Assembly (NCBI GenBank): GCA_023433925.1 | Contig: JAEYTO010000036.1 | Span: forward strand, 1 to 40,749 | Origin: Pseudomonadota bacterium | GTDB lineage: Bacteria; Desulfobacterota; Desulfovibrionia; Desulfovibrionales; Desulfovibrionaceae | Direction: 5' to 3' | Length of the DNA: 40,749 bases | Part shown: one piece after another, positions 15,767 through 23,410 of the stretch | How positions within the stretch are numbered: position 1 is the first letter of the stretch | Layout of the letters: each line of letters begins with the position of its first letter | Translations under genes and position numbers: made by a program | The notes under the pieces: model-generated | What the model was told of the DNA's origin: nothing | Databases searched by the model: none | What the model saw: the letters and a program-made list of their open reading frames with translations, nothing else

Positions 15767-15967
15767 TTAAATGAATTCTCTCTTAGCCCTTTCAATGATA
15801 GCTTCAATGTGGCTCTCTATTGTATCACTTCTTCTGTGGCCGCTAACAACCGCCTGTACATGGGTTATACTATATCCAAGCTCCGTTGCAATTTTCGACA
15901 AATTAGTTCCAACAATCGCCATGCATCCATGTATTATGCGCTCTCTCTTGCTCCTCGCTCTTACCAT
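15767..15967 (-). CDS. Small HTH protein, Ner-like early regulator
   Basis: A 66-residue, highly basic DNA-binding protein. ATG 15967 has AGGAG with 8-base spacing. The HTH is in GTNLSKIATELGYSITHVQAVVSGHRR. It sits directly upstream of the transposase gene, the position of ner in Mu, whose product damps early transcription. The start lies just after the preceding stop. The codon mix is more AT-rich than that of the transposase. Confidence 0.65.
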   Translation of the reverse strand: MVRARSKRERIIHGCMAIVGTNLSKIATELGYSITHVQAVVSGHRRSDTIESHIEAIIERAKREFI

Positions 15968-15971
15968 GTAT

Positions 15972-16391
15972 TTAGCTCCTGCTTTTAAGCTTAAGCTCAA
16001 GCATTTTACGCTGTTCTGCTTTTTCCTTTATCTCCCAGTAAGCCTCGGCCCACTTGAGCTTATCCATCTGTTCGTCATCGATGAGATGGAATCCGCAGGC
16101 TTCGCAGAGAGCAGCCAAAGGCATAGAATCACCTGTCACTTTGACGAAGGCTTCCAAGATCTGGAGCGAGATACGTTTGGGGTCGGATGTGATCTTGGCG
16201 AGTGTGGAGCCGGTGAGCTGTAAGTCCTGGCCCGATAGCCTGGCTATCTCACGCATCCGCTCGGCTAAGGCCTCGTCGTTCTCCGCATAATCCTTCTTGA
16301 TCACGCGGATGGCTTCCTTGACACCTGCAAAACCATTCGCCTGAACGAGAGGCAGCGGAAGCTGTCCTGGTATGGCCTTTTTCTTCCTCAT
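15972..16391 (-). CDS. Early regulator, phage CII/CP76-like
   Basis: A 139-residue protein. ATG 16391 (MRKKKAIPGQLPLPL) has TGGAG 9 bases upstream; the frame is open for 48 more codons upstream but crosses the divergent promoter region, so I left those out. Residues 20-110 resemble phage CII/CP76 regulators: GVKEAIRVIKKDYAENDEALAERM, then TGSTLAKITSDPKRISLQILEAFVKVTGD. The C-terminus is a charged helix. As the first leftward gene, opposite the repressor, it likely controls the early operon. Confidence 0.6.
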   Translation of the reverse strand: MRKKKAIPGQLPLPLVQANGFAGVKEAIRVIKKDYAENDEALAERMREIARLSGQDLQLTGSTLAKITSDPKRISLQILEAFVKVTGDSMPLAALCEACGFHLIDDEQMDKLKWAEAYWEIKEKAEQRKMLELKLKSRS

Positions 16392-16439
16392 ATTTAGACA
16401 CTCCAGGAAGCGGCCTGTCGAAACAACCGTGTTGAAATT

Positions 16440-16578
16440 CCAACGACTAAGTGAGAAAGTTTTCCGGGTAACGCCGCCCCAACACTTAGCCAATGTGGAA
16501 TAATTGTCAAGCCGTTTGGTTAATGCGGCTGTCATTAGGCTTCATGATTAGCCACTATATAGCCATAATGGAATAAAA
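16440..16578. promoter_or_regulatory. Divergent early promoter/operator region of the element
   Basis: On the minus strand TTGACA (16510-16505) and TAAGTG (16488-16483), 16 bases apart, could start the leftward early transcript. Inverted CTAAGTG/CACTTAG (16447-16453 and 16483-16489) and TAATG/CATTA (16521-16525 and 16533-16537) look like operator half-sites for the repressor encoded on the other side. For the rightward repressor transcript only a weak TTCATG/CATAAT pair (16541-16569) is visible. Confidence 0.45.
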
Positions 16579-17130
16579 ATGCCGGAGAATGCCCTCAAAG
16601 AGCTCGGCTCCAGGATTCGACAAGTCCGAGGAGATAAGTCTCAAGCGGAGTTTGCTGAAGAACTTGGAGTTCATCAGATAACTGTAAGCCGGTGGGAAAA
16701 TGGTAGGCGTCAGATAAGCTTTTCAGATCTACAAAAAATTGCACAGCGATATGGTGTTAATATTAAATGGCTAGCAACTGGACTTGCTGAACCTAAAGCT
16801 TTAGATGAAGTTGATGTACTTAAGGTTAGTTCAAGCTTTGCAAAAGAATTTTCTAAGGATATAAGTGACAAAAAAATTACACTTTTTGGCGATCTTGGAA
16901 AGATTGGCGGGACAAAAAGCCTTGATTTGCGTATAACGACTTTTATGCTCAACAAATTTTTTGTTGATGCACCAAATGAAATATTGAGCATAGACCCAGA
17001 TAGGCGGCGTGATATTTGCGTTATTCTATGGTCCCTGCTGTCTGAATCAAGTATGACCGAGGCAAAGTATATCTCAGAAGTGGTTAGTGAATGGATATTA
17101 GAGCTTGAAAAGATTAATAACGCCTTCTGA
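16579..17130 (+). CDS. XRE-family phage repressor
   Basis: A 183-residue protein, the only element gene on the plus strand. Residues 5-65 form a Cro/CI-type HTH: LGSRIRQVRGDKSQAEFAEELGVHQITVSRWENGRRQISFSDLQKIAQRYGVNIKWLATG. The rest (about 75-183) is not a LexA-type peptidase domain, and I recognise no catalytic pair there. It is placed as the lysogenic repressor, divergent from the early genes. The gene is much more AT-rich than its host flanks, pointing to transfer. The ribosome site is weak (GGA 6 bases before ATG). Confidence 0.75.
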   Translation: MPENALKELGSRIRQVRGDKSQAEFAEELGVHQITVSRWENGRRQISFSDLQKIAQRYGVNIKWLATGLAEPKALDEVDVLKVSSSFAKEFSKDISDKKITLFGDLGKIGGTKSLDLRITTFMLNKFFVDAPNEILSIDPDRRRDICVILWSLLSESSMTEAKYISEVVSEWILELEKINNAF

Positions 17131-17173
17131 AGCTTCCCTATTACTTCTTTTTCTGGTTAGACTCTGACAAGAC

Positions 17174-17269
17174 CTCTCGTGTAACCTGTTCTGCAACTTG
17201 TTTTATAATTTAATTAATTTATTCAGCCGGTTATAATTTTAGGCGGTTACACAAGTGGTTACAGGAGAG
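17174..17269. repeat. GTAACC/GGTTAC repeat cluster after the repressor
   Basis: A 13-base unit CTCTCGTGTAACC (17174-17186) recurs inverted with one mismatch at 17257-17269. Between them are GGTTAT (17229-17234) and GGTTAC (17245-17250), with 12-16-base steps. The cluster is in an AT-rich gap near the L end, where Mu-like phages keep regulatory and transposition-enhancing sites. Confidence 0.4.
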
Positions 17270-17361
17270 CAAAAGCCTTACTGTAGACAAGGCATTAATA
17301 TATCAAGCTATTTTCTTGAAAGCCTCCCGCCGAGTTTCGCCGAGAATGGCCATAAAGGACC

Positions 17362-17384
17362 TGTTGTGCCGAACCATGCGCGCC
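17362..17384 (-). repeat. Transposase-binding site L2
   Basis: The reverse complement contains GCATGGTTCGGCAC, the same core as R1/R2 with one base changed in the wider motif. It starts at base 167 from the L end. Mu also has a second L site well inside the end (near base 110), while its R sites adjoin. Confidence 0.6.
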
Positions 17385-17405
17385 AACTGACACGAGCGCC
17401 AGGCA

Positions 17406-17441
17406 CAAAAAAGGGCTGGCACATGAGACCATGCCAGCCCT
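17406..17441 (-). terminator. Leftward intrinsic terminator inside the L end
   Basis: AGGGCTGGCA/TGCCAGCCCT (17412-17421 with 17432-17441) is a 10-bp hairpin. On the minus strand it is followed directly by six T (17411-17406). It would stop transcription entering the element from the liv operon, which runs towards it. Confidence 0.75.
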
Positions 17442-17521
17442 GAAACCCGCGTAGTTCTTGGGTCGTTTCGCTTTAGATGCGCCTTTGACCGACTATCGTT
17501 TCATATTCCCTTGGTGAACAC

Positions 17522-17544
17522 GAGTGTGCCGAACCATGTGCTCC
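17522..17544 (-). repeat. Transposase-binding site L1 at the element end
   Basis: The reverse complement carries GCACATGGTTCGGCAC beginning at base 10 of the L end, the same offset as R1 at the other end. The first three bases of both ends are TAT. Directly outside is the CCGTA duplication (17551-17555). Confidence 0.75.
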
Positions 17545-17550
17545 CCCATA

Positions 17551-17555
17551 CCGTA
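17551..17555. repeat. Target-site duplication CCGTA, right copy
   Basis: This is the right partner of 4577-4581. It touches host sequence that begins with the livF terminator hairpin two bases later. Confidence 0.7.
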
Positions 17556-17557
17556 TC

Positions 17558-17612
17558 TTTTCAAAAGCGAGCGGGCCTGCGTTTCCCACGCAGGCCCGCT
17601 CGCTTTTGAAAA
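17558..17612. terminator. 25-bp perfect hairpin terminator downstream of livF
   Basis: Bases 17558-17582 pair perfectly with 17588-17612 around a TTCCC loop. A GC-rich stem flanked by TTTT/AAAA on both sides makes it a likely bidirectional terminator for livF (minus) and, before the insertion, for cysS (plus). Confidence 0.8.
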
Positions 17613-17613
17613 A

Positions 17614-17683
17614 CACGGGTTCCAAGGGCCCACGGCCCTTGGCGAGGAGAGGTCCGGAGAGGGGCGCGGAGCCTCTCTCCGGC
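17614..17683. repeat. Paired-hairpin cassette after livF
   Basis: A 9-bp hairpin CCAAGGGCC/GGCCCTTGG (17622-17642) is followed by an 11-bp hairpin (17654-17664 with 17672-17682) ending in CTCTCTCCGG. Its GGGTTCCAAGGGCC start and GGGGCGCGG core recur at 40599-40676. It abuts the livF stop. Confidence 0.6.
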
Positions 17684-18403
17684 TCATTCGCCCAGGTAGG
17701 CCGCGCGGATGGCGGGGTTGTCCAGCAGTGCCGAGGCTTCGCCTTCCATGACCACCTTGCCGGTCTCCAGAACGTAGCCGCGGCTGGCCATGCGCAGGGC
17801 CACGTTGGCGTTCTGCTCCACGAGGAGGATGGTCGTGCCCTGCTGCTTGTTGATGTCCTCGACGATGCGGAAGATGCGCTGCACGATGAGCGGCGCGAGG
17901 CCCAGGGACGGCTCGTCGAGCAGGAGCAACTGGGGGCGGCCCATGAGCGCGCGGCCTATGGCCAGCATCTGCTGCTCGCCGCCGGACAGGGTTCCGCCGG
18001 GCTGGCGGCAGCGCTCCCGCAGCACGGGAAACAGCTCGAAGACCTGCTCGATGTCGCGGCGGATGCCCGGCTTGTCCTTGCGGAAGAATGCGCCCATGTC
18101 CAGGTTCTCTTCCACGGTCAGCCGCGGGAAGATGCGCCTGCCTTCCGGCACCTGGCACAGCCCCATGGGCGCGAGCTTGGCCGAGGCCAGGCCCAGGATG
18201 GACCGCCCCTGGTAGAGGATGTCGCCGCCCGTGGCCTTGACGATGCCGCAGATGGTCATGAGCGTGGTGGACTTGCCCGCGCCGTTGCCGCCGATGATGG
18301 TCACGATCTCGCCAGGCAGGGCTTTGAGCGATATGCCCTTGAGGGCCTGGATGTTGCCGTAGTGCGCGCTGACGCCGCGCAATTCGAGGATGGGCTCGGA
18401 CAT
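17684..18403 (-). CDS. livF: Branched-chain amino acid ABC transporter ATP-binding protein LivF
   Basis: A 239-residue ABC ATPase and one of the two ATPases of the Leu/Ile/Val importer. Walker A is GGNGAGKST, the signature is LSGGEQQML, and Walker B is LLLLDEPSLGL, followed by LLVEQNA with the switch glutamine region. The start ATG 18403 lies two bases after the livM stop, with AGGAGG 10 bases upstream. It is the last gene of the livGKHMF operon and is followed by strong hairpins. LivF and LivG are told apart by length and by the absence here of the extra LivG C-terminal motif. Confidence 0.92.
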   Translation of the reverse strand: MSEPILELRGVSAHYGNIQALKGISLKALPGEIVTIIGGNGAGKSTTLMTICGIVKATGGDILYQGRSILGLASAKLAPMGLCQVPEGRRIFPRLTVEENLDMGAFFRKDKPGIRRDIEQVFELFPVLRERCRQPGGTLSGGEQQMLAIGRALMGRPQLLLLDEPSLGLAPLIVQRIFRIVEDINKQQGTTILLVEQNANVALRMASRGYVLETGKVVMEGEASALLDNPAIRAAYLGE

Positions 18404-18405
18404 GG

Positions 18406-19615
<1,210 letters not shown>

Positions 19616-19632
<17 letters not shown>

Positions 19633-20533
19633 CGACGTTCTCTCCCATGATGCCGGTGGGCATGAAATAGAGCACGGCGATGAGGATGATGAAGGCGAAG
19701 ACGTCCTTGTACTCGCCGCCGTGTGGTATGTAGGCCGCGGCCATGATCTCGACCATGCCGATGATGAATCCGCCGAGCATGGCTCCGGTGATGTTGCCGA
19801 TTCCGCCGAGCACCGCCGCGGCGAAGGCCTTGATGCCCGGCACGAAGCCCATGTCGTAGCGCACGCTGCCGTAGTACAGGCCGACCATGATGCCGGCCGC
19901 GGCGGCCAGGCACGCGCCGATGGCGAAGGTCATGGCGATGATGCGGTTGGAGTCGATGCCCACCAGGGCGGACATGACCTTGTCCTGGGCCGTGGCGCGC
20001 ATGGCCTTGCCGATGTTCGTGCGGAAGACCAGGGCGTTGAGCAGCACGAGGAGCGTGGCCGTGAGCCCGAGGATGAGCAATTGCATGAAGCTGATGCGTA
20101 TGTCGCCGAAATCGAAGCCGCCGGCCGTGAAGCCGATGGGATAGGCCTTGTCGTACACGCCCTGGGTGAGCATGAGGCCGTTCTGGAGGAAGATGGACAT
20201 GCCCAGGGCCGCGAGCAGCACGGAGAGCCGGGATGAGTGGCGTAGCGGCTTGTAGGCGACCTTTTCCACGGCCATGGCCAGCATGGCGCAGTAACCCATG
20301 GTCAGGATGAGCGACAGGGTCAGCCCCAGCCAGGGATTGGTGTCCATGAAGCCGTGGGCGGCCAGGAACGAGAGCAGGATGACGCCCACGTAGCCGCCGG
20401 CGGCGAAGAACTCGCCATGGGCGAAGTTGATGAGCTGGATGATGCCGTAGACCATGGTGTAGCCCAGGGCCACCAGCGCGTACACCCCGCCGAGGGTGAT
20501 GCCGTTGATGAATTGCTGCAGAAAGAAGTCCAT
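19616..20533 (-). CDS. livH: Branched-chain amino acid ABC transporter permease LivH
   Basis: A 305-residue permease with the family start MDFFLQQFINGITLGGVYALVALGYTMVYGIIQLINFAHGEFF. Further motifs are GKAMRATAQDKVMSALVGIDSNRIIAMTFAIG and GIKAFAAAVLGGIGNITGAMLGG. Eight or so membrane helices are visible. No clear Shine-Dalgarno precedes ATG 20533, which follows a 24-base palindromic hairpin. Translation may be lower than that of the binding protein upstream. Confidence 0.93.
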
Positions 20534-20553
20534 TGGAGTCCAGTGATGTTTGA

Positions 20554-20577
20554 GGGGGAGCGCCGCGGCGCTCCCCC
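20554..20577. terminator. Intercistronic hairpin between livK and livH
   Basis: A 24-base perfect palindrome (GGGGGAGCGCC/GGCGCTCCCCC around GC) lies 31 bases after the livK stop. No T-run follows, so it is more likely a partial terminator or a 3' stabiliser that keeps livK mRNA in excess over the permease part. Confidence 0.55.
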
Positions 20578-20608
20578 GTGCGAACCTATCGAATCGCGCG
20601 AGGCAAGG

Positions 20609-21736
20609 TTACATGGTCTTGCCCGTGCTCGGGTTCCAGAAGGGCACGAACTCGCCGCCCTGGACCTTGAAGATCACGTAGTCGGAGCCGGAGTCGCCGT
20701 TCTCCTTGAACTTGATCTGCTTGGAAGCGCCCTTGAGGTTCAGCTTCATCATCTCGGCCTTGACCTTCTCGGCGTCCGTGGACTTGGCGTTCTTGATGGC
20801 CGTCAGGAGCACATAGGCCGAATCATAGGAATAGGCCGAGTAGGCGCCGGGCTCGCCGCTGATCTTCTTGTAGGCCGCCTCGAACTTCTTGTACTCGGGC
20901 GTGGCCTTGTCCATGTATCCGAAGGTCAGGAAGGCGCCCTCGGCGGCGTCCTTGGCGATCTCCATGAGCTGCGGATGGTACACGGCGTCCTGGCCCATGA
21001 GCGTGGCCTTGATGCCCAGGCGCTTGGCCTGGATCATCATGAGCGCGCCGGACGAGGAGTTCTGCAGGCTGATGTAGAACACGTCGGGGTTGGCCTGCTT
21101 GACCTTGGTCAGCACGGCGGAGAAGTCCTTGTCACCCTGATTCACGTGGTCATGGGCCAGGACCTTGATGCCGTTCTTGGCCGCAACGGTGGCGACTTCG
21201 GTGGCCAGGCCCTGGGAATAGGTGGTCTTGTCGTCCACGATGAACACGGTCTTGGCCTTGAGGTGGTCCTTCATGAACTTGACGCCGGCCGGGCCTTGGT
21301 CGTCGTCGCGGCCGCATATGCGGAACATGTAGGGCAGCCCGCGCTCGGTGACCTGCGGGCTGGTGGAGCCTGGGGTGACCATGAAGATATCTTCCTCGGC
21401 CAGGACTTCCGAGGCCGGAATGGTCGCGCTGGAGCAGTAGGCGCCGACCACGCCGACCACGCCCTCGTTGACGAGCTTGTTGGCGGCGGCCACGGCCTGG
21501 CGCGGGTCACAGGCGTCGTCCTCGGGGAAGAACTCGATCTTGTCGTAGCCGGGAATGCCGCCTTCGGATTGGATGACCGCGATGGCCGCGCGCGTCCCGT
21601 TGGCGATGTCGTTGCCGTCGGCGGCGTAGGGGCCGGTCAGCGGGCTCAGGCTGCCGATCTTGAGGCTCTTGGCCATGGCCTGGCCCGCTCCGAGCAGCAA
21701 GGCGACGGTCAAGACGGTGGACAGGATCCTTTTCAT
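20609..21736 (-). CDS. livK: Branched-chain amino acid periplasmic binding protein LivK/LivJ
   Basis: A 375-residue periplasmic solute receptor. The signal peptide is MKRILSTVLTVALLLGAGQAMA, probably cleaved before KSLKIGSLSPLTGPYAADG. Family motifs include FFPEDDACDPRQAVAAANKLV, GVVGAYCSSATIPAS and TPGSTSPQVTERGLPYMFRICGRDD. The start is ATG 21736 with GGAGG 7 bases before it. It hands ligand to LivHM. The ligand could also be other small amino acids or amides, since this family is broad. Confidence 0.92.
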   Translation of the reverse strand: MKRILSTVLTVALLLGAGQAMAKSLKIGSLSPLTGPYAADGNDIANGTRAAIAVIQSEGGIPGYDKIEFFPEDDACDPRQAVAAANKLVNEGVVGVVGAYCSSATIPASEVLAEEDIFMVTPGSTSPQVTERGLPYMFRICGRDDDQGPAGVKFMKDHLKAKTVFIVDDKTTYSQGLATEVATVAAKNGIKVLAHDHVNQGDKDFSAVLTKVKQANPDVFYISLQNSSSGALMMIQAKRLGIKATLMGQDAVYHPQLMEIAKDAAEGAFLTFGYMDKATPEYKKFEAAYKKISGEPGAYSAYSYDSAYVLLTAIKNAKSTDAEKVKAEMMKLNLKGASKQIKFKENGDSGSDYVIFKVQGGEFVPFWNPSTGKTM

Positions 21737-21760
21737 GCTGGCACCTCCCAAAATGTGTGG

Positions 21761-22516
21761 TTACTGCCCGAGATAGGCTTCGATCACCTTGGGATCGCGG
21801 CGCACCTCGCCGGGCGTGCCCTGGCTGATGAGCTCGCCGTGATCCAGGACCACGAGCCTGTGGCACAGGCCCATGACGACCTTCATGTCGTGCTCGACCA
21901 TGAGCACGTTGACGCCCGATCCCGCTATGCGGTTGATGAGCTCCATGAGCTGGCCGCTCTCCACCGGGTTGAGCCCGGCCGCGGGCTCGTCCAGGAGTAT
22001 GGTCTTGGGCTCCGAGCCCAGCGCCCGGGCGATCTCCAGGCGGCGCTGCAGGCCATAAGGCAGATTGCGGGCCACGCTGTCGGCCTTGTCGACCAGGCCC
22101 ACGAACTCCAGCGCGGCCATGGCCTTATCCTGGATCCGCCGCTCTTCCCGGCGCTGGGAGGGCAGCCTCAGGACGGCGCTCACGACGCCGGCCTTGGTCC
22201 GGCTGTGCTGGGCGACCATGACATTCTCAAGGGCGGTCATGGCCGTGAACAGGCGGATGTTCTGGAACGTGCGGGCAACGCCGCGGGCGAGTATCTGGTG
22301 CGGGCGCATGCCCAGGATCGATGCACCGGCGTAGGTGACCGAGCCGCCGGAGGTCCTGTAGACGCCCGTGATGACGTTGAAGATCGTGGTCTTGCCAGCG
22401 CCATTGGGCCCGATGAGGCCGAGGATCTCGCCGGGGTTCAGCTCGAAGGAGACGTTCGAGAGTGCCTGAAGTCCGCCGAAATGGACGTTTACGTCTTCTA
22501 GACGGAGGTGTGCCAT
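21761..22516 (-). CDS. livG: Branched-chain amino acid ABC transporter ATP-binding protein LivG
   Basis: A 251-residue ABC ATPase and the first gene of the operon. Walker A is GPNGAGKTT, the LivG-type segment ARGVARTFQNIRLF follows, the linker region reads PYGLQRRLEIARALGSEPKTILLDEPAAGLNP, and the C-terminus ends VIEAYLGQ. ATG 22516 (MAHLRLEDVNVHFGGLQAL) is the family-like start. No Shine-Dalgarno precedes it, and a promoter lies only about 10 bases upstream, so the message may be nearly leaderless. It pairs with LivF to drive import. Confidence 0.92.
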   Translation of the reverse strand: MAHLRLEDVNVHFGGLQALSNVSFELNPGEILGLIGPNGAGKTTIFNVITGVYRTSGGSVTYAGASILGMRPHQILARGVARTFQNIRLFTAMTALENVMVAQHSRTKAGVVSAVLRLPSQRREERRIQDKAMAALEFVGLVDKADSVARNLPYGLQRRLEIARALGSEPKTILLDEPAAGLNPVESGQLMELINRIAGSGVNVLMVEHDMKVVMGLCHRLVVLDHGELISQGTPGEVRRDPKVIEAYLGQ

Positions 22517-22525
22517 AGATGGAGT

Positions 22526-22555
22526 GCTATAGCCGATGCTTATGCCCAAAATCAA
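22526..22555 (-). promoter_or_regulatory. Candidate promoter of the livGKHMF operon
   Basis: On the minus strand TTGATT (22555-22550) and TATAGC (22531-22526) are 18 bases apart. Transcription would start near 22519, about 3 bases before the livG ATG. Confidence 0.45.
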
Positions 22556-22635
22556 GCAATTAAGCCTTCTGGACAATTTTGGAAAACACAGGGTTGTACA
22601 GAAAGCGCATATGCGCCGGGCGGGCATGGCAATGA

Positions 22636-22670
22636 AAGAGCCCCGGTCCGTCGCGCGGGCCGGGGCTCTT
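22636..22670 (-). terminator. Terminator after the qmo operon
   Basis: AAGAGCCCCGG/CCGGGGCTCTT (22636-22646 with 22660-22670) is an 11-bp stem with a 13-base loop. On the minus strand it is followed by TTTCATT. It lies 25 bases after the qmoD-like stop and separates qmo from liv. Confidence 0.75.
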
Positions 22671-22695
22671 GGATCAACCTGTCAGAAGGCTCGGT

Positions 22696-23391
22696 CTACC
22701 ACTTGCTGTCGCTGAAGGGGTCGGAGCCGAAGCCGAAGGTATCGGCGGGAGCGCCGCCGGTCTCGGGGGCGCCGGCGCCCTTTTCGCCGCTGGCGGCAGC
22801 GGCGCCGCCGGCCGAGGGAGCGGCCTTGAGGATGGAGATGATGCTCGACTTGACCTTATCGATCTCGCCGGCCAGGTCGAGAACGGCCTGGTTCAGGCCG
22901 GTGACCTTCTCCTCGGAGGCGACGATGACCTTCTCGCCCTCGCTCTTGGCGCCGGCTTCGAGCTTGTCGGCCTTGGCCTTGTACTCGGCCAGGGACTTCT
23001 CGGTGACGCCCAGCTTGGCGGTCGCCTCGGCCAGGGCCTTCTCAAGCTCGGCGATCTTGGCGCCCTGCTCGCTCACGGTCTTGCGGTACTCGGTCAGCTT
23101 GGCGAACACGGTATCCACCTCGGCCTGAGCCTGGGCGGGCAGCTCCTGCACCGAAACCTGGTCGCCCAGGCCGGCCACGTCGCTAGCCTTCATCTTCACG
23201 AGCTCGGGATGCTGCTCGTAGATGTAGGCCTTGGAGATCGCGACGGCGAAGGGCTCGAACTCGGCGTCGATGTCCTTCTTGGTCATGAACCCGAGCATCT
23301 CGGCCACGTTGCGCTTCTGAGCGTCCTTGTTCTCGCCTTTGATGCATGCGGCGAAGACGGACATGGGGAAGGTCTTTCTCGCTTCAGCCAT
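22696..23391 (-). CDS. qmoD: QmoD-like protein, last gene of the qmo operon
   Basis: A 231-residue soluble protein of unknown biochemical role. In Desulfovibrio vulgaris a hypothetical gene in the same place, the promoter-distal gene of the qmo operon, has been named qmoD. Residues 1-75 are compact (MAEARKTFPMSVFAACIKGENKDAQKRN with one Cys). About 95-190 is a long Ala/Lys/Glu coiled coil. The tail is Gly/Ala/Pro-rich and ends GSDPFSDSKW. AGGAGG precedes ATG 23391, 19 bases after qmoC. It may help assemble or tether the Qmo complex; that is inference from position. Confidence 0.75.
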   Translation of the reverse strand: MAEARKTFPMSVFAACIKGENKDAQKRNVAEMLGFMTKKDIDAEFEPFAVAISKAYIYEQHPELVKMKASDVAGLGDQVSVQELPAQAQAEVDTVFAKLTEYRKTVSEQGAKIAELEKALAEATAKLGVTEKSLAEYKAKADKLEAGAKSEGEKVIVASEEKVTGLNQAVLDLAGEIDKVKSSIISILKAAPSAGGAAAASGEKGAGAPETGGAPADTFGFGSDPFSDSKW

Positions 23392-23410
23392 GGTACGAAC
23401 CTCCTTAAAC

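Larger units (their letters stand above)
4582..17550 (-). mobile_element. 12.97-kb Mu-like transposable phage or satellite element
   Basis: The two ends are similar inverted sequences. Both begin TAT, and both place a copy of a motif with core GCACATGGTTCGGCAC at the same distance (motif from base 7, core from base 10). A 5-bp duplication flanks them. The transposase-proximal end is on the right, so the element reads right to left. It carries repressor, early regulators, MuA- and MuB-like genes, GemA, small HTH genes, capsid, protease, tail chaperone and tape measure, all with good start sites and tight spacing. Large terminase, portal, tail sheath, tube, baseplate and lysis genes are not visible. 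It inserted in the convergent gap between cysS and livF, so it probably disrupts no host gene. Confidence 0.85.
17131..17550. other. L-end region of the element without a gene
   Basis: I see no convincing coding frame here. The stretch holds the GGTTAC cluster, the L2 and L1 transposase-type sites and a leftward terminator. Between 17450 and 17512 there are GTCGTTTCGC and ATCGTTTC pieces that might be further weak binding sites. Confidence 0.5.

Noticed and set aside
15766..15807. Start of the transposase at ATG 15807
   Set aside because: It would overlap the upstream small HTH gene by 41 bases; ATG 15765 right after its stop is more likely, though not certain.
4582..17550. tRNA-targeted integrase-type island
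   Set aside because: No tRNA gene or integrase is seen at either end; the transposase, short duplication and end sites point to Mu-type insertion.
20354..22501. 715-residue open frame opposite livK, livH and livG
   Set aside because: It is antisense to clear liv genes, its product is His/Asp/Gly/Leu-rich with no family features, and such shadows are common at this GC content.
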